Positions 14,001 through 27,033 of a stretch of DNA of 64,000 bases are shown here, one piece after another (position 1 is the stretch's first letter; the number at the start of each line of letters is the position of its first letter). The notes below the pieces were generated by a model, which saw nothing but the letters and a program-made list of their open reading frames with translations, was not told the origin of the DNA and ran no database searches. The translations under genes and the position numbers were made by a program. Source of the DNA: Panonychus citri (lineage: Eukaryota > Arthropoda > Arachnida > Trombidiformes > Tetranychidae); assembly GCF_014898815.1 (NCBI RefSeq), contig NW_026515477.1:186001-250000 (forward strand), read 5' to 3'.

Positions 14001-17000
14001 ATGATAAAACTTCAATTGTTGGATTGATTATTGATTGATCTTTTATTTGGACGAAATGTCCGAACCAATAAGCCGTTAGAATGACTTCTTGTTCAGTCAT
14101 CTTATTGTTAGCATAAAGATTAATCAAAGATCCAATTGTTGGAATCGCAACTCCATCGATATTTAATTGTATCGATTTAAATAGATTAACAATCGCCAAT
14201 TGAATAGCAATTGATTTAACAATCGACTCCAAAGGGTTGGAAACTTCAATCTCACCGAAAACGAGATCAAATAAATTCGATTTAAAAGGTTTGAGGTAAG
14301 ATTCTAATCTATTGATTGTACCAGAGAAAACAGGTAAATCTTTTAGATTTGGATCAACGTTGATTAGATTTGTTGATGATGTCAAATAGACTTTTTTATG
14401 CTCAACTGAATCGAGTTGATTTCCAATGAAATGTTTCATTGAATATTTTCCAGGTTCTCCTTCAATCAACGTGAATCCACGATGAGGCATTTTACGAGTT
14501 TTTGAATATTCGTTAAGAAGATCGAGAAATGATCTTGTTAATTTATTGACCGATGATTCGAGATAATTTTGGACGAATTCAATACCTTCGACTGAACGAC
14601 CAGGGATATTTACTAATCGAGGACATTTTGATAAAGTTAAATTGAACTCATCAGCCGATGATCGGACGTCATGACCTCGGAGAATAACATGAACATTAGC
14701 TCCACCGAAACCAAAGCAACTCAGTGAAATAATTTCATCTTCGAAAGGAGTAATGGTTGTAACTGGAACAATTGTCTTATTCATTAGTCCTTCAATTCGA
14801 GGATTAGGACTCTCGAAATGTATATTTGGAGGAATAAGACCTTTTTGAAATACCATATTGGCTTTAACCATAGCGCAAATACCTGATGCGGCCTCAGCAT
14901 GTCCCATGTTTGATTTCAAACATCCAACTTTCAAAGGTTTTGATGGATCTCGACCAATACAAAAAACATCGTGAATGGCTTTTAGTTCAACGGGGTCACC
15001 AGCTTGAGTACCGGTAGTATGAGCCTCGACATAGCTCACTTTGGTTGGATCAAGACCAACTTCAGTGTAAGTTTCGTACATTAATTGTCGTTGTAAATCG
15101 ACCGAAGGAAATGAAATGCCCTGATCTTTATAACCATCGGTATTGGATCGACAATTAACTATCGTTGAGTAAATACGTTTAGCATCGGGTGCTTTTTGTA
15201 GTACTATGCAACAAACGCCTTCAGATCTTCCATAACCATCGGCTGATTTATCGAGACATTTTGATCGACCATAACGGGAAACCATTTGAAGATCTCGAAA
15301 CTGTAAAGTGACCACTGGTACTAAGCAAATGTTGAATCCAGCGACCAAAGCTTTATCACAAACTCCTGACTTAATTGCTGTGAATGCTTCATTCAATGCT
15401 GCGAAACTTGATCCACAAGCAGTGTCGAAGTGACATATTGGCCCTTTCAGGTCAAAAACATATGAAACCAATGTTGTATAAACTTGTTTGTATTTAGGTA
15501 CCTCTAGTGGCTCTTCACCCCAGGCCATATCAGTCTCGGCAAACGATGACCCGTAGAAAAATCCAGTTTTAGATCCTCTTAATGATTCAACTGACAAACC
15601 TGAGATAGCAAACAAACAAAATCAACAGTCAACAAGATTATCAAATTTACAATTAACTTAATATCACCTTAACCCTTTACTATCATGACACTCAATGTCA
15701 ACGACTCTGTCAAATTTTCTGGTTTGTGAATTTTCAATTTTATTTATATTAATATCACAGGAATTGTAATAAAAACCAAGTTATATTAATTTACAATTAA
15801 TATTTTCATTCCGATGTTTAAAATTAACAAAGTTAACTGTTAATTTAACCTCCATTTAGGAGCCTTGATTTCTTCATGATTCAGTTGATTATCTGAATCA
15901 TCATCGTTGTAACTTAATTATGATCTCTTCTTAATTCATCAAGGATTAAGTTAATTTTTCTCTGGATTAATATGAAGATCATGAAAGTCATCTTTATATT
16001 AAACTAATTGTAAACAATTAAATCGCCCTAAGCTAAATTGTTACAATGATTTTTAATTTCATTTCAACTGTTTAAAAAAACTTTCATTCTCATTATAAAC
16101 TGAACGAGGTTAACACGTTGAGTTTTTTTCTTCACTTAATCATAATCAAGGTGAGAGATTAACTGATTGTTTCATTTTTGTTTGTTTTGATTAAGATTAA
16201 TTTTCAATCAACAATTTGTCAGAATTAATGTTCTTAAAGTTAATCTCTTGATTTCGCTTTCTAAAAACTCTTCGTATTTAAATCTAATTGCACAATTAAT
16301 CAAATAATCTTTAATCAAAGGTTTCTCATGCCGATTGATTTCGATGAACAATTAATCCTTTTGCGATAATCAAGAAAATCAGATCAATTTAACAAGAAAT
16401 CACCACAGGGATAATCAATTGATTAATAAATTTGCATGATTTTAATTGTATTAATTTGACTACACAACATAATTGACTAATCTCATCATCGATTAATTTA
16501 ATCAATTGTTTTATATTAATTGATTTTTAATCGGATTAATTAACAAAAATTCTGATTATCTCAATAGATTCATTTTGCTTTAAGGATCATCTCTTGCTCT
16601 GATTAATTTATTCACTTATATACTATTTCAACAATTATCAATTAACAATTAATTTAGTCTCTTTCAGTGATTAGCATGATTGAAATTGATTTTAATCAAT
16701 ATCTTAATGGACTAACGATAGTTTTGATTATCAATTATTGATGATAATTGGAGCTTCAAAATAATTTAATTTGATCCTTTGTTCATGATTAATAGTAATT
16801 ATTAATGGAAATTGAAACAATAAAAGAAAATCACTAAACAATTAACAGTCAAAATAATGATTAACTTCTGAATTAAAATTGAATTAAGGTTGATTGATAG
16901 ATGACACTAATATTATCAATATTCACTCACTTATAATTGAGAATGTTAATTGAATTGGTTTAATTGTTATACAAACGATTAATCAACAATTAGTTATTAA

Positions 17001-18294
17001 CCGATAATCATTTCTTACCTGAATCAATGATCGCCTCATAAGTGACTTCCAATAATTTCCTTAATTGTGGATCCATATGATCAGCTTGATATTCGGGGAT
17101 CGAGAAAAATTGAGCATCGAATTTGTTTAGATTACCAATTTGTCCACTAACTTGAGGTAAACCATTATGACCTATAAATTAATTAATAAAAATAATCAAA
17201 TGATTACATGAGATTAATTAATGATGAAAAAGAGACAATTGATTATTGTGGTTGGTAATTAAGTTAACAGTTAGGCCTGATTGTTGACGCTTGGGGTATT
17301 TAAAGGATATGCATCACTAAGATTGGCTCAAAAGTTAATCAACTGATTAAACGTAGACTATTATTATTGATTAAGGACCATTGGATCCTCGAGGTTATTA
17401 AGAAATGATTGATTAAAACGTTTAATTGGCAATTTGATTTATAAATTGTGACGATAATACAAACATTTTAGTGATAAACTTACAGTCAAGTTAAAAGGCA
17501 AAGTTTAATTTGCGAGGGAAATGATAATTTAATTTCACAATTAGTGCTGTGAATAGTTATAATTACCGAGGAAACATCAATTAAATCAACAATTTAAGTT
17601 TGATTGCTTAATTCTGCAAGGGAAAAGTTTAGATAGTTGGCTATCAAATTTTATTGTTGATTTTAATCATAATGATGGTGATTTAATTAGCTAATTGTTT
17701 CTGCAATATTTTGGGACAATTAAGTGTAAATTGCAAATGCAACGGAAATTGTTGATAAGTGAAGAAAAAAATGAAAACATGATTAAAATTATACTAACTA
17801 CTGTAATTAAACAAATTCTGAAAAATTAAAGTTAATTGTGATGTGATAATTAACCTGCTTGTTTGAATACAAAGCAATTGCATCAGAGTTTTATCTTGAT
17901 TTTTTTTCACATTTTCAAGATTAAAATGATAACATTAATTGTTGAATTTAAACAAAATGATCAAAATCAAACCGTAATTGTGATTATAAATTATTTACTT
18001 ATCAAATTGAATTCAATCAATTTACCGATCGATAGCTAATCGAGTTTTAAATCAAGTTCAAAGACGAACCTAAATTAACTTGCTAATTGTTGAGATTGAT
18101 TAAGAATAAATTTAATTACCTGCTCGGAATCTACCATTTCCTCCGGTCAACATGTCAACAGAATTGAACAAATTATCAGCAAATTCATCCACTGATTCCG
18201 ATTTCGGGAATCGTCCAGAGATTCCCGAGATGACCACATCCTCTTTCACTTTCCATTTACGATGGATAAAGTTATCGTTATATTTAATATCCAT
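8017..18294 (-). CDS. FASN: Animal-type fatty acid synthase-like multienzyme (copy A), MAT site lost
   Basis: Multidomain cytosolic synthase that would elongate acyl chains on an ACP. Exons: 18120-18294, 17019-17171, 8259-15599, 8017-8163, all GT-AG with matching phases. Order KS-MAT-DH-pseudoME-ER-KR-ACP-TE as in animal FASN. KS has DTACGSS (Cys about residue 171), the EAHTTGT His and the KSNMGHA His. DH has HKIDGRVLYP. ER has the HAGTGGVG dinucleotide site, KR has GGFGGFG and NYGLAN, ACP has LGMDSL, and TE has GYSFG with a last-exon His. The MAT motif GHSLGE is replaced by IPTIGS and the substrate Arg of AYWRGQ by Phe, so self-loading looks impossible. Exon 3 is broken by one-base changes at homopolymers near 12338, 12137, 11644 and 11426. 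Allowing one base lost and three gained gives exactly 2606 codons, close to the family length. It is either a real gene with consensus errors or a young pseudogene. Confidence 0.88.
15600..17018 (-). other. Intron 2 of FAS copy A
   Basis: A 1.4-kb intron between two KS-coding exons (donor GTAAG at 17018, acceptor CTCAG ending at 15600). AT-rich and dense in stops on both strands; I see no nested gene. The 847-bp intron 1 (17172-18119) is similarly empty. Confidence 0.75.
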
Positions 18295-21200
18295 GATTTT
18301 TGTATTATTAAATTAGACAATAAACAAACAATAAAAATAACAATCAGTTAGCACAATTAATTAAAAAAACAAATAGAGAACCAATTAAAAATTGTATTCG
18401 AAAAGTTCAGATTAAGTCAAAGTTTCACATTTTTTCTAGAATATAAGACGATGATTATCATTTGGAACACAGAACTAACATGAAGTTCAGATGCAAAGAA
18501 GATGATCAAAGATGATGACGGATGAAGATAATTGAAAGAATGAGTTGTTTAGCTCCCAAGGCATTCATCCGTGTTAGTTACTGTTAATTATAAAATAAAC
18601 TTCGCTCCGCCTCATCTGAATCTCTTTCACGGTCAATTTTACTCTCATCAGTTCCCGTACACACTCAGAGATATTGAAAGAGCAAAACCAAACCAATACA
18701 AAGAATTAACATCAATTAACCATAATTCACTTTCTCTTTTTATCCTTTTACCCTCTAGGAGATTAGAATTGGGAACAAAAAAACGAAAGGTTGATAATGT
18801 AAATCAGCCCAGTCGATTTTACGATAACTTATCGACAATATCGTGTTTATCTAATCTACTAATTGTTAGTTAATGATTCTCTTTTCTTTATCATGTTTAG
18901 TGATCATTAAAAGGACATTGATTTCTATTGGTTGATTAGAATCCTAAGTAATCTGAATGGAGAATCTTTTTTGTTATTGATTCTTTTTTTCTTCTTCTTG
19001 ACCTTTACTGAACCTTAAAAGGTTATTTATGTAAAAGAGAAAAGAAATAAATGCCAAGAATTTACAATGACGAGGTCATTAGAATGAAAGAGAGAAGGTC
19101 AACTCTTTTTGGACTGTACAGTTTTCGAAATACTTCGAGAGATCGAAAAAGAGAAAAAAAAATCAAAAGAAAGTATCAAGTCTTGAGAAGGTTTTTTCTT
19201 TTCGGATGTTTGATTTTTATCTGTTTTCAAATTTTGATAATTCTTGTTTCTATCAACTAGAAATACACGATATCATCTCTATCGCCTCAGGGTAAACTTG
19301 AATTTTGATAACAATTCTGGTTCCATCTTCTCGTTTTTCATTCTTTGGGGTTTTCCATTTTCCTAATGCTCTTTATATTAATAATATATTGTTTACACGA
19401 TACAAGTTAATTGATATTAGTAGCTCATTTCAGCCTTTGACGCTAAAAATGATGATGCTCATCATCATCATGAGGGGATAATCATGAAAAGATGATGATT
19501 ACTTTCACTTTATCATCAAATACAAGTCAATGAAACCAAACTTTCATTCCTGATAAACAATATCAGTGTTGGTATTATTTTCTTATGAAATAATTACCTT
19601 GCATATTTATTTATTCAACTTGATTGTTGTTGTTTTTTATCATTTCTTTGATTGCTGAAAATTGTAAATTAATCAGAATTGGTTAAATTTACCTTTTATT
19701 TCATTCATATTTCATATTCTTTCATTTTTATTACTCTCTCTCTCTCTCTCTCTAATCAAGGTAATCACAATGTGATGCAAATGAATCAAGATGAAGGTTA
19801 TCGTTTATGAAAACGTGCCAATTAAAACCCGGAATTATTAATAATTTCAATTCTTATCATATAATCAAAGGTATTAATTAATTTGTTGATTGCTTGATTT
19901 TCTAACTGTTAATTACAGAAACAAAGTTACCTTTTACTCTTGATTTTAAATTCGATCAGTGTTGATTTAATTAATTCTATTTTTTATAAAGAAAAATTGG
20001 TAATTACTTAATTATTATTACGTAGAAATCAAATATTAATAGATGAACAATTGAAATTGTTCAATAAAAAGTTAATGACAATTAATAACATTGAAAGTGA
20101 AACTTAACCATCAGACTGATTAACTTTAGCTCTCATGATTTATTTGATTGTTTGCAGCACAATTTTAATTGTAACTTTCCGTTGATGGTCAATTTAACCT
20201 TGTTTAATATTTAGATTACAATCTAATTGCAACATTGGATTTTCATCCATAGTAAATATCAATGGTAAATTTCCTTGAGATTAACTTAATTGACTCAACA
20301 ATTAACTATACGTAATATTTGAACATTGAATTTAGTTTAAATTTTTAAAATTTGGTGGAAAAATTTGATCAATAATTAAGTGAATTGTCGGGTAATTTAC
20401 TTTGCTGCTCCAGGCAATTACAATGATATAAAGGAATTGAATCAGTAGATGGTTAATCTAAATTAGATAACGAAACGTTATTCAAATCGTTAATTGTTCA
20501 AGGAATCTTTTTATTGTCCTTAACAATTTCTCATTGATTATTGTCGTTAACTTTTAAAAGTTTCAATTGCAAATGATTTAGATTAATCATTTCAAAGTAA
20601 GATTGAAGATTTAAGTCATTGAAATTGATTCTTATTGATTAGATAGTTGATTGTTCAATTTAAATGTAATAATAATCAAATTCAAATTGAGATGATTTGG
20701 TTATACGATAATAGGAATTTTAAATTGTCTAACTTCACTAATTGTGCAAGAAAAAGTCTTAATTATTATCAATGTTTCGCCAATTGTTAACCAAATAATC
20801 TTAATCTTTCATTGTGTATTAAATTAACTTTGCGAAGTTAATTAATCGCAACGGTAATTAATCAACTGTGAATAAATGATTACAATTAACTTATCATCTC
20901 CGAAGGCCTTAGAGATTAACTTAAATTGTTGATGTCCTTTTGTTATTGTTTTTAACAATGTAAACAGTTTGTTAATCAACTTGGTTGATTAACTGTTCTC
21001 AACTGTAACCATTTAAAATTTAACCAAGGTAACAATTAAGAAAAAAAAACAATTTAAAACTTTTAATTTCTCATGGATTTAATTTCAACTCTTGTTTAAG
21101 CTTTACAATCAAAAGTATTAATAACTACATGATTAAAGGTTAACGATAATTCATTTCATTTTATTTCACAATTGTTGAATTAAAACCATTAAGATAATAA

Positions 21201-22784
21201 TTAAAATGTTAGCTAATTATTAAAACTTTTCTTCAATGAATTAGTAACCGAAAGAGGATATTAATTGTAGGTATGCTTTAGATGGTTCGGATTTGAATTC
21301 TATTATAAAATCTATTTATTATTAGCCTGGAGATTTACGATTTATGGATATTTGTTGATAGTCAGGCCAAAGCACGGGAATAATTAACAAGAGCGATTGA
21401 AGGAGATTGGGGAGTGTGCCAGAGTTTCGTCCTATCAGTAAAGTTAAGGTCACTTTTGTCAATGTGCAATCACGTAACGAATAAAGAATCGAACTGAGTT
21501 TCCGTTCGTCATCTACTGGCCTTGCCCCGAGTGACTTTACTTTACAATTTACTTTTCGAATGTGCAGAAAATAGATTCGCCCGTGTAAAGTACACTTGCC
21601 TTCAGCTGAAGCTCCGAAGGCCGAGGTTTTCTCAATGAAAAGAAGCCATCTTGGTACAGAGAGGGAATGTAAGTATCTTGTCTTTGGAAAAGGTTTATTA
21701 TCGCCCGAGGGAATCGAGTAATGTTTCTAATAAATTTTTTATGACATAAAATCTCAATTTATCGAGTATCTTGATAGAATCTAAATCGATAAATTTCCTG
21801 TAAATGATTTACATAGTCAACTAGTTAGCTGATCGACAACAATTTACCAATAATCATTTTTTTAATTGTTTAATTTTTTAAAAGTTCTACTTTGTTTGTT
21901 AACAACAATCAAGGTGAAAATGATGATTAGAGGTTGATTAAACAACGAAGAGCCATAATGAAGGTTATGAGGAACTAGTTGCAAACAAGAAATAATTTAA
22001 TTCCGATTTTAATCATCGTAATTACTGTTTTATAAACTTGACCATTAACTAAAATCTAATTGTCTACAGATAATTACATTGATTGAGACAACCAATAATT
22101 AATTTGTCTGTTTAATCTGGTCAAGATATTATAATCTAATAACTGTATTGGGTTAACCAAAAATAATCCATTTCCAGTTTTCACCTTGTTAAGATTTCAG
22201 TTAATTAAGTGAATTAAACTCGAAAACTTTAATTGATATTCAACAAGATATGTTACTTTTAATTGTTTTTCAAGAGTAAAAAAGTGAGATTTCATTAAAT
22301 AGTAATAAAGGAGGGAAAATAATGATTGACCAATAAATGAGAATGGGAGTTAATTTTGATTGATTTTAAGGACTCCGATTGTATATTTGTGATTATTTGA
22401 TGATATTGGCACCAATTAATATGTTGACATTATTGTGATTTTGGTCCGTCTTTTGATTGTCCATTTCAACTGCATTTTTAAACTTAATTTTCTTTGAGAT
22501 GTTAATTCAATTTTGGCAAAAGAAAAAGTTGATTATTGTTAATGGAAATTGCAATTGAACTTTGCTTTCCTTTTGAGTTGCAGAGATCGGAGTCGAGATC
22601 GATTTCTATTATAATAAATGTTATCGTTAATTGTTGTTGTCATTGTTTCTTCAATTGTTACAAAATTAAATTATTTGTTTCTTTTGAGATGTTTGCCCTT
22701 CGAGAGTTTTCAAAATTTTTATATTCTTTCCGTCTTCTTTTCTGATGAAAGGGAATCGATATTTAAATTATTATCATGATTAAA
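18295..22784. other. Intergenic region upstream of FAS copy A
   Basis: It should contain the FAS copy A promoter and 5'UTR (about 18.3-18.8 kb), though I cannot place a TATA box or start site with confidence. A (CT)n microsatellite lies near 19735-19754. The rest is AT-rich and dominated by TTAATTG/CAATTAA-type words, except for a GC-richer island listed separately at 21.35-21.72 kb. Confidence 0.55.
21350..21720. other. GC-elevated non-coding island, possible structured RNA
   Basis: About 370 bp with visibly higher GC than its surroundings and no open frame of 60 codons on either strand. It contains a perfect 12-bp palindrome (21600-21611) and a partly complementary pair, AGTAAAGTTAAGGTCAC near 21439 and GTGACTTTACTTTAC near 21533. 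I compared it by eye with spliceosomal U RNAs, SRP RNA and RNase P RNA and saw no match. A ncRNA, an old transposon fragment or a regulatory element are all possible. Confidence 0.35.
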
Positions 22785-22855
22785 TTATTGTTGTGATTGT
22801 TGTTGTTGGTATTGGTAATTTTGTTTGATTCCGTCTCCATTTCCAACCAACTTTT

Positions 22856-25800
22856 TCAAAACACTGACGGAAGATGGACGATCTTAAGGTCAAGTTTTGA
22901 TGGATCTAAATCTTCGGGATCATAGGATTGAATGTTGGATGATGATTGTTGGGATGATGAAGATGGTGATGTTGATCCATATGATGTTTTACCAACAAGT
23001 GAAGTCATCACTGGTTGTGAGGTTTGTGAGTATTTTCCAGATGATTGGACTGGTGAAGTAAGAGTACCAGAGGAGGTTGATGATGAGATACCTTTGACCT
23101 GACCGTTGGCTCCGTTTGATTGGACTTGAGAGATTGATGAGGTATCTTTGGAAGCGCACTCGGGATCTGAATAATATTCATTAGTGATCTGTGAATCGGT
23201 GTAAGCGGATGAGGTTTGTTGCGAGATGGGCTGTGAGGTTGGAGGGACGAGTTTATAAGATGGGCTGGAAGAAGGTGATGTTAGTGAGTAGACGGGTCGA
23301 TATGAAGGTGATGAAGGTGCAGAGTAGCTTGAGCTTCCACTGGCTGATGAATAGCTTGATGATGGCTGGTAAGATGATGATGGAGCAGCGGCTGATTGAG
23401 ATGATGAGTCTGATTCGTAGCCTGAGTTTGATGAGGTCATTTTAACTTGACTGTCACCTGAATAGTTATTGGTATAACTGTTTTGACCTGATCCAGATGA
23501 AGAAGCGCCAGATGATGAATAACCATCGCTACCATATGAAGATGAGGCTGGTGAAGCGGATGAAGAACCTGAAGAAGCTGAACCAGAGGACGATGATGAT
23601 GATGGTGAAGTTTCCTGAGATTGACCATAGTTAGAAGTTGAATCGCTTGATCCTGATGAAGTGTAACTTGATGGGATTACCTGAGGAACTGTATTGTATT
23701 GAAGAGCGGCTCCCGATTGTGAGGGATAATCTCGACTTGATGAAGGTGAATAAGTTTGCTCAGGAGTAGCGACCTGAGTGTAAGAGGTCAAAGCTGATTG
23801 AGAAGCAGGTTGACCGTAGCTTGAAGCGGACGACGAAGAGCCAGAAGATTGTGAGGTTGAGGGTTGGCTTGAGTAGCTTGAGCTATAACTGTTCTGAGAA
23901 TAAGTTTGCTGAGGTTGTTGGCCATAAGAACTGGACGCCGAGGTTGGATTTCCATAGCTCGACGAGTAAAGTGATTGTTGTGAAGCATAAGAAGACGATG
24001 GAGCTGAACCATAAGAACCATAACCAGTTAAGCCTGAGGATGAAGATGAAGATGATGGTGATGAGCTTGATTGTTGCGATGATGAGCCAGATGATCCAGT
24101 GTAACTATTGTCACTTGTTAGACTGTTCTGACTGTACGATGACGACGGGGAAGCAGCGCCATAAGCAGAGCCACTCTGAGGGGTCACGTAAGTTTGACCA
24201 GCAGATTGACTAGAATATGAAAGGAAAAGATAAGAAGAGTCCCGTTAATTAGAATGTTAAATTAGAAATTAAGTTAATTGATGTAATCAATTGAGTATAT
24301 CAAAGACAAAAACAACAACAACAATTTAAAACAATCAAATAATAACCGATCCAATTGTTATCGATTTCAATTGGGCAAATGTTGAGTAAACTATTTAATC
24401 TCGTTGATGATTAGAAATTAAAAAGCTTTACATTTGTGACAATTAGATTTTTTTTACAAGAAAAAAACGTCAACAATTTGATTTAATTTTTTCTCTTATT
24501 GTTTAATAAGCTGTACAATTATTATTTATTGATTATTCATCAGTGTTGTTGATGCAAAAAACAAAACAAAAAGTATTTTTCATCGGTTGATTGTTGAGGT
24601 CATTTGAATGTTTGGTTAGCCCGAAAGTGAGTTTAACCAGTGAGAATAAATTTCTTGACCATCTTAATCGAACTGTCTCTCGATTAATTAATTGTTTGTT
24701 TCTTAAAATTGATTACATTTTGATGGATTACCAACGTACCTGTATGGGGCAACATTTGAATAAGATGAGATTGGTGATGATGATGATGATGATCCATAGG
24801 ATGATGAAGCTTGAGGTTCGTAGGCTGAGACTGAAGATGAGCCACTTGGACCATATTCAGTTTCGGTGATGGTACTTGGTTGGGGTGTTTCGTCGTAAGT
24901 TGGGATCGCGGAGGCATAAGGTGAGGCACCGAGAGGTTGATGATAACCAATTGGCGATGATGCTGCTGATCCATAGGTGGTTTCGATTGGGAAAGAGGAT
25001 AAGTAAGAGGGATTAATTGGTGAAGTCGCTCCAATACCATAGGTTGTAGCATCTACTGCAGCGGCGGCGGCTGCTGCTGTTGCATAATCTCCGGCACTGG
25101 CCACATAGGCACCGCTGTTATCGGCGGCTGCTGAACCATAACCTTGACTAGAATAACCTGATCCGCTTGCAGCTGAGCCATAAGATTGAGGGGCAGCTGA
25201 AGCATAACCAGTATTAGCACCACCATAGCCAGAGGAAGTACCGTAATTACCACCAGCTGATTGACCGCTGTAAGAGTTTGGTGCATTTGCAGTTTGTCCG
25301 CCGTAATTGTTTTGTCTTGATCCAGATGATGAACCTTGACCATAAGATGAACCTGTGGCTGGTGATGATTGTCCACCATAACCTTGAGCAGATGAACTTT
25401 CGTAACCTCCGTTTGAGGCTCCATAAGATTGACTTGGACCACTTGCAGGTGCAGTTGCTGCAGCGCCATAAGATTGGCCGCCGCTTGAAGCTCCATAAGA
25501 TTGGCTTGGTCCACTTGAACCGCCATATGATTGACCGGAAGATGATCCACCATAAGATTGAGCAGAGTTTGATCCGCCGTATGATTGTCCAGCGTTAGAA
25601 CCACTTCCATAGGATTGACTTGATCCACCGTATGATTGACTGGGTGCGCTTGATGATGACCCATACGATGATGGGGCTGAAGCTGCGGCACCGTAAGATT
25701 GGCCTCCAGTTGAAGCTCCATAAGATTGACTTGGTCCAGCTGAAGGAGCAGCACCATAAGATTGACCGCCGGTTGATCCACCATAAGATTGGCCGGAAGA

Positions 25801-27033
25801 TGATCCGCCATATGATTGAGCAGAGTTCGAACCACTTGAAGCTCCATAAGATGAGCTCGAAGCTGGTGCTTGACCATAACTTTGGGAGGCTACTGGAGTT
25901 TCTTGACGTCCATTATATTGTTGGCCATAACCTTGGTTACCATTAGCTCCATAGTTGGCATTTCCCTGAGCGGGAGCGGCGTTACCATAACCGGCTTGAC
26001 TTTGAGGAGCTCGAGATTCTTGTTTTTTAGCTGCTGCCCCACCAGTTAGAGCTGATGGACTAATAGCTGGTAAATCGTAAACATCTTGATTAGTTAAAGC
26101 TTTAAATTCGTGATTTTCCAAAGCACCAGTGAAATCTTGGAAAGCGCCTTTTTGATGATCTTCGATAGCCAATGGTTTAAGACCAGGAAATCGAACAGCT
26201 TGAGCACCTAAAGCGGCTGAAGAGTGTTTATTATTTGAACCATAACCAGAGTTACCTGAATTAGCGGCTACGGCGAGATGTGAATTGGGACTAGCGGCAG
26301 CGTAACCAGCTTGAGCAAGAACGGATGAAGCTCCGTTTGATGCTGATTCGGCGGGATAAATTTCGGAGGGTCGACCATATGAGGTTGAAGAGACTGAAGA
26401 TGATGGGTGGCTTGCGGCTGGTTTTGAGGGAGCAGCATAAACGGCAGCATTGGTACGAGAAGGTAAAGCCAAGTAACGGTTTCCTTCAGTTCGAGTTGTT
26501 ACCTCACTTTGTCGTCCAACCGATGAAGATACTGGTGATGGTAAAGATGCTGAAACGGATGATGAAGGTGAAGAAGCAGCGGTAGCAATGGTTCCAGAAG
26601 AAGCTGAAGAAGCTGATGGAGCAAATTGTGCTGCAGGTGAAGATGCGGATGCAGCGGGAGCTACAGCGGCAATAGGAACTCTTTGAACTTTACCTGAACT
26701 TTCAGCTCCCTGGATGATATCGTGAAACATTGGACTCTTTGCCTGGTTTGAATTACGAAGGTACAAAGGAATGGCAACTATGGAGGGCTGATGGTTGGAC
26801 GGAGCGGCAATGGGTCCAAGGGCACCCGATGCTCCATTAACTAAACTTGACCCATGGCTGATTGCTGATCGTTTTAAACTGTAGCCAAGTTTTTCTTTGG
26901 CAAATAATCCTCGTAAAGCAGCTAAATCACTTTCAAGAAATTGTTGATTAAGAACGGGAAACTTTGGACCAATCGACCAAATCGAAGTGACTTGTAAAAG
27001 TAAAAACACTAAACCATAATTAAGGGTGAACAT
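22856..27033 (-). CDS. Secreted Ser/Gly/Tyr-rich low-complexity protein (silk- or cuticle-like)
   Basis: Two exons, 24740-27033 and 22856-24209, joined by a GTACGT donor and TTCTAG acceptor in phase 2, give about 1215 residues. The start at 27033 is chosen because it begins a signal peptide (MFTLNYGLVFLLLQVTSIWS). After a short unique region come an Ala/Ser/Pro-rich stretch, then dozens of imperfect repeats such as GQSYGGS, GPSQSYGAS and SSYGSS, then an exon-2 region in which serine is by far the commonest residue. There is no folded domain or cysteine pattern. [G/S]Y[G/S] repeats behind a signal peptide suggest an extracellular structural protein: silk fibroin, resilin-like cuticle or adhesive. 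The exact role is inference. The frame stops at 22856, but one added T in the T4 run at 22858-22861 would keep it open to a TAA at 22785. Confidence 0.8.

Noticed and set aside
18571..18873. 100-codon plus-strand ORF upstream of FAS copy A
   Set aside because: Length is within chance expectation for this composition; no family features, and it overlaps the likely FAS promoter.
19051..19260. 69-codon ORF with a basic N-terminus and a hydrophobic C-terminus, resembling a tail-anchored protein
   Set aside because: Short enough to be chance; hydrophobic runs are expected from T-rich DNA, and no supporting signal was found.
23191..26585. Many open frames on the plus strand and in other minus-strand frames across the Ser-rich gene
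   Set aside because: They are Met/Lys/Arg- or His/Leu-rich shadows of the AGC/TCX repeat codons, with no signal peptide or splice logic of their own.
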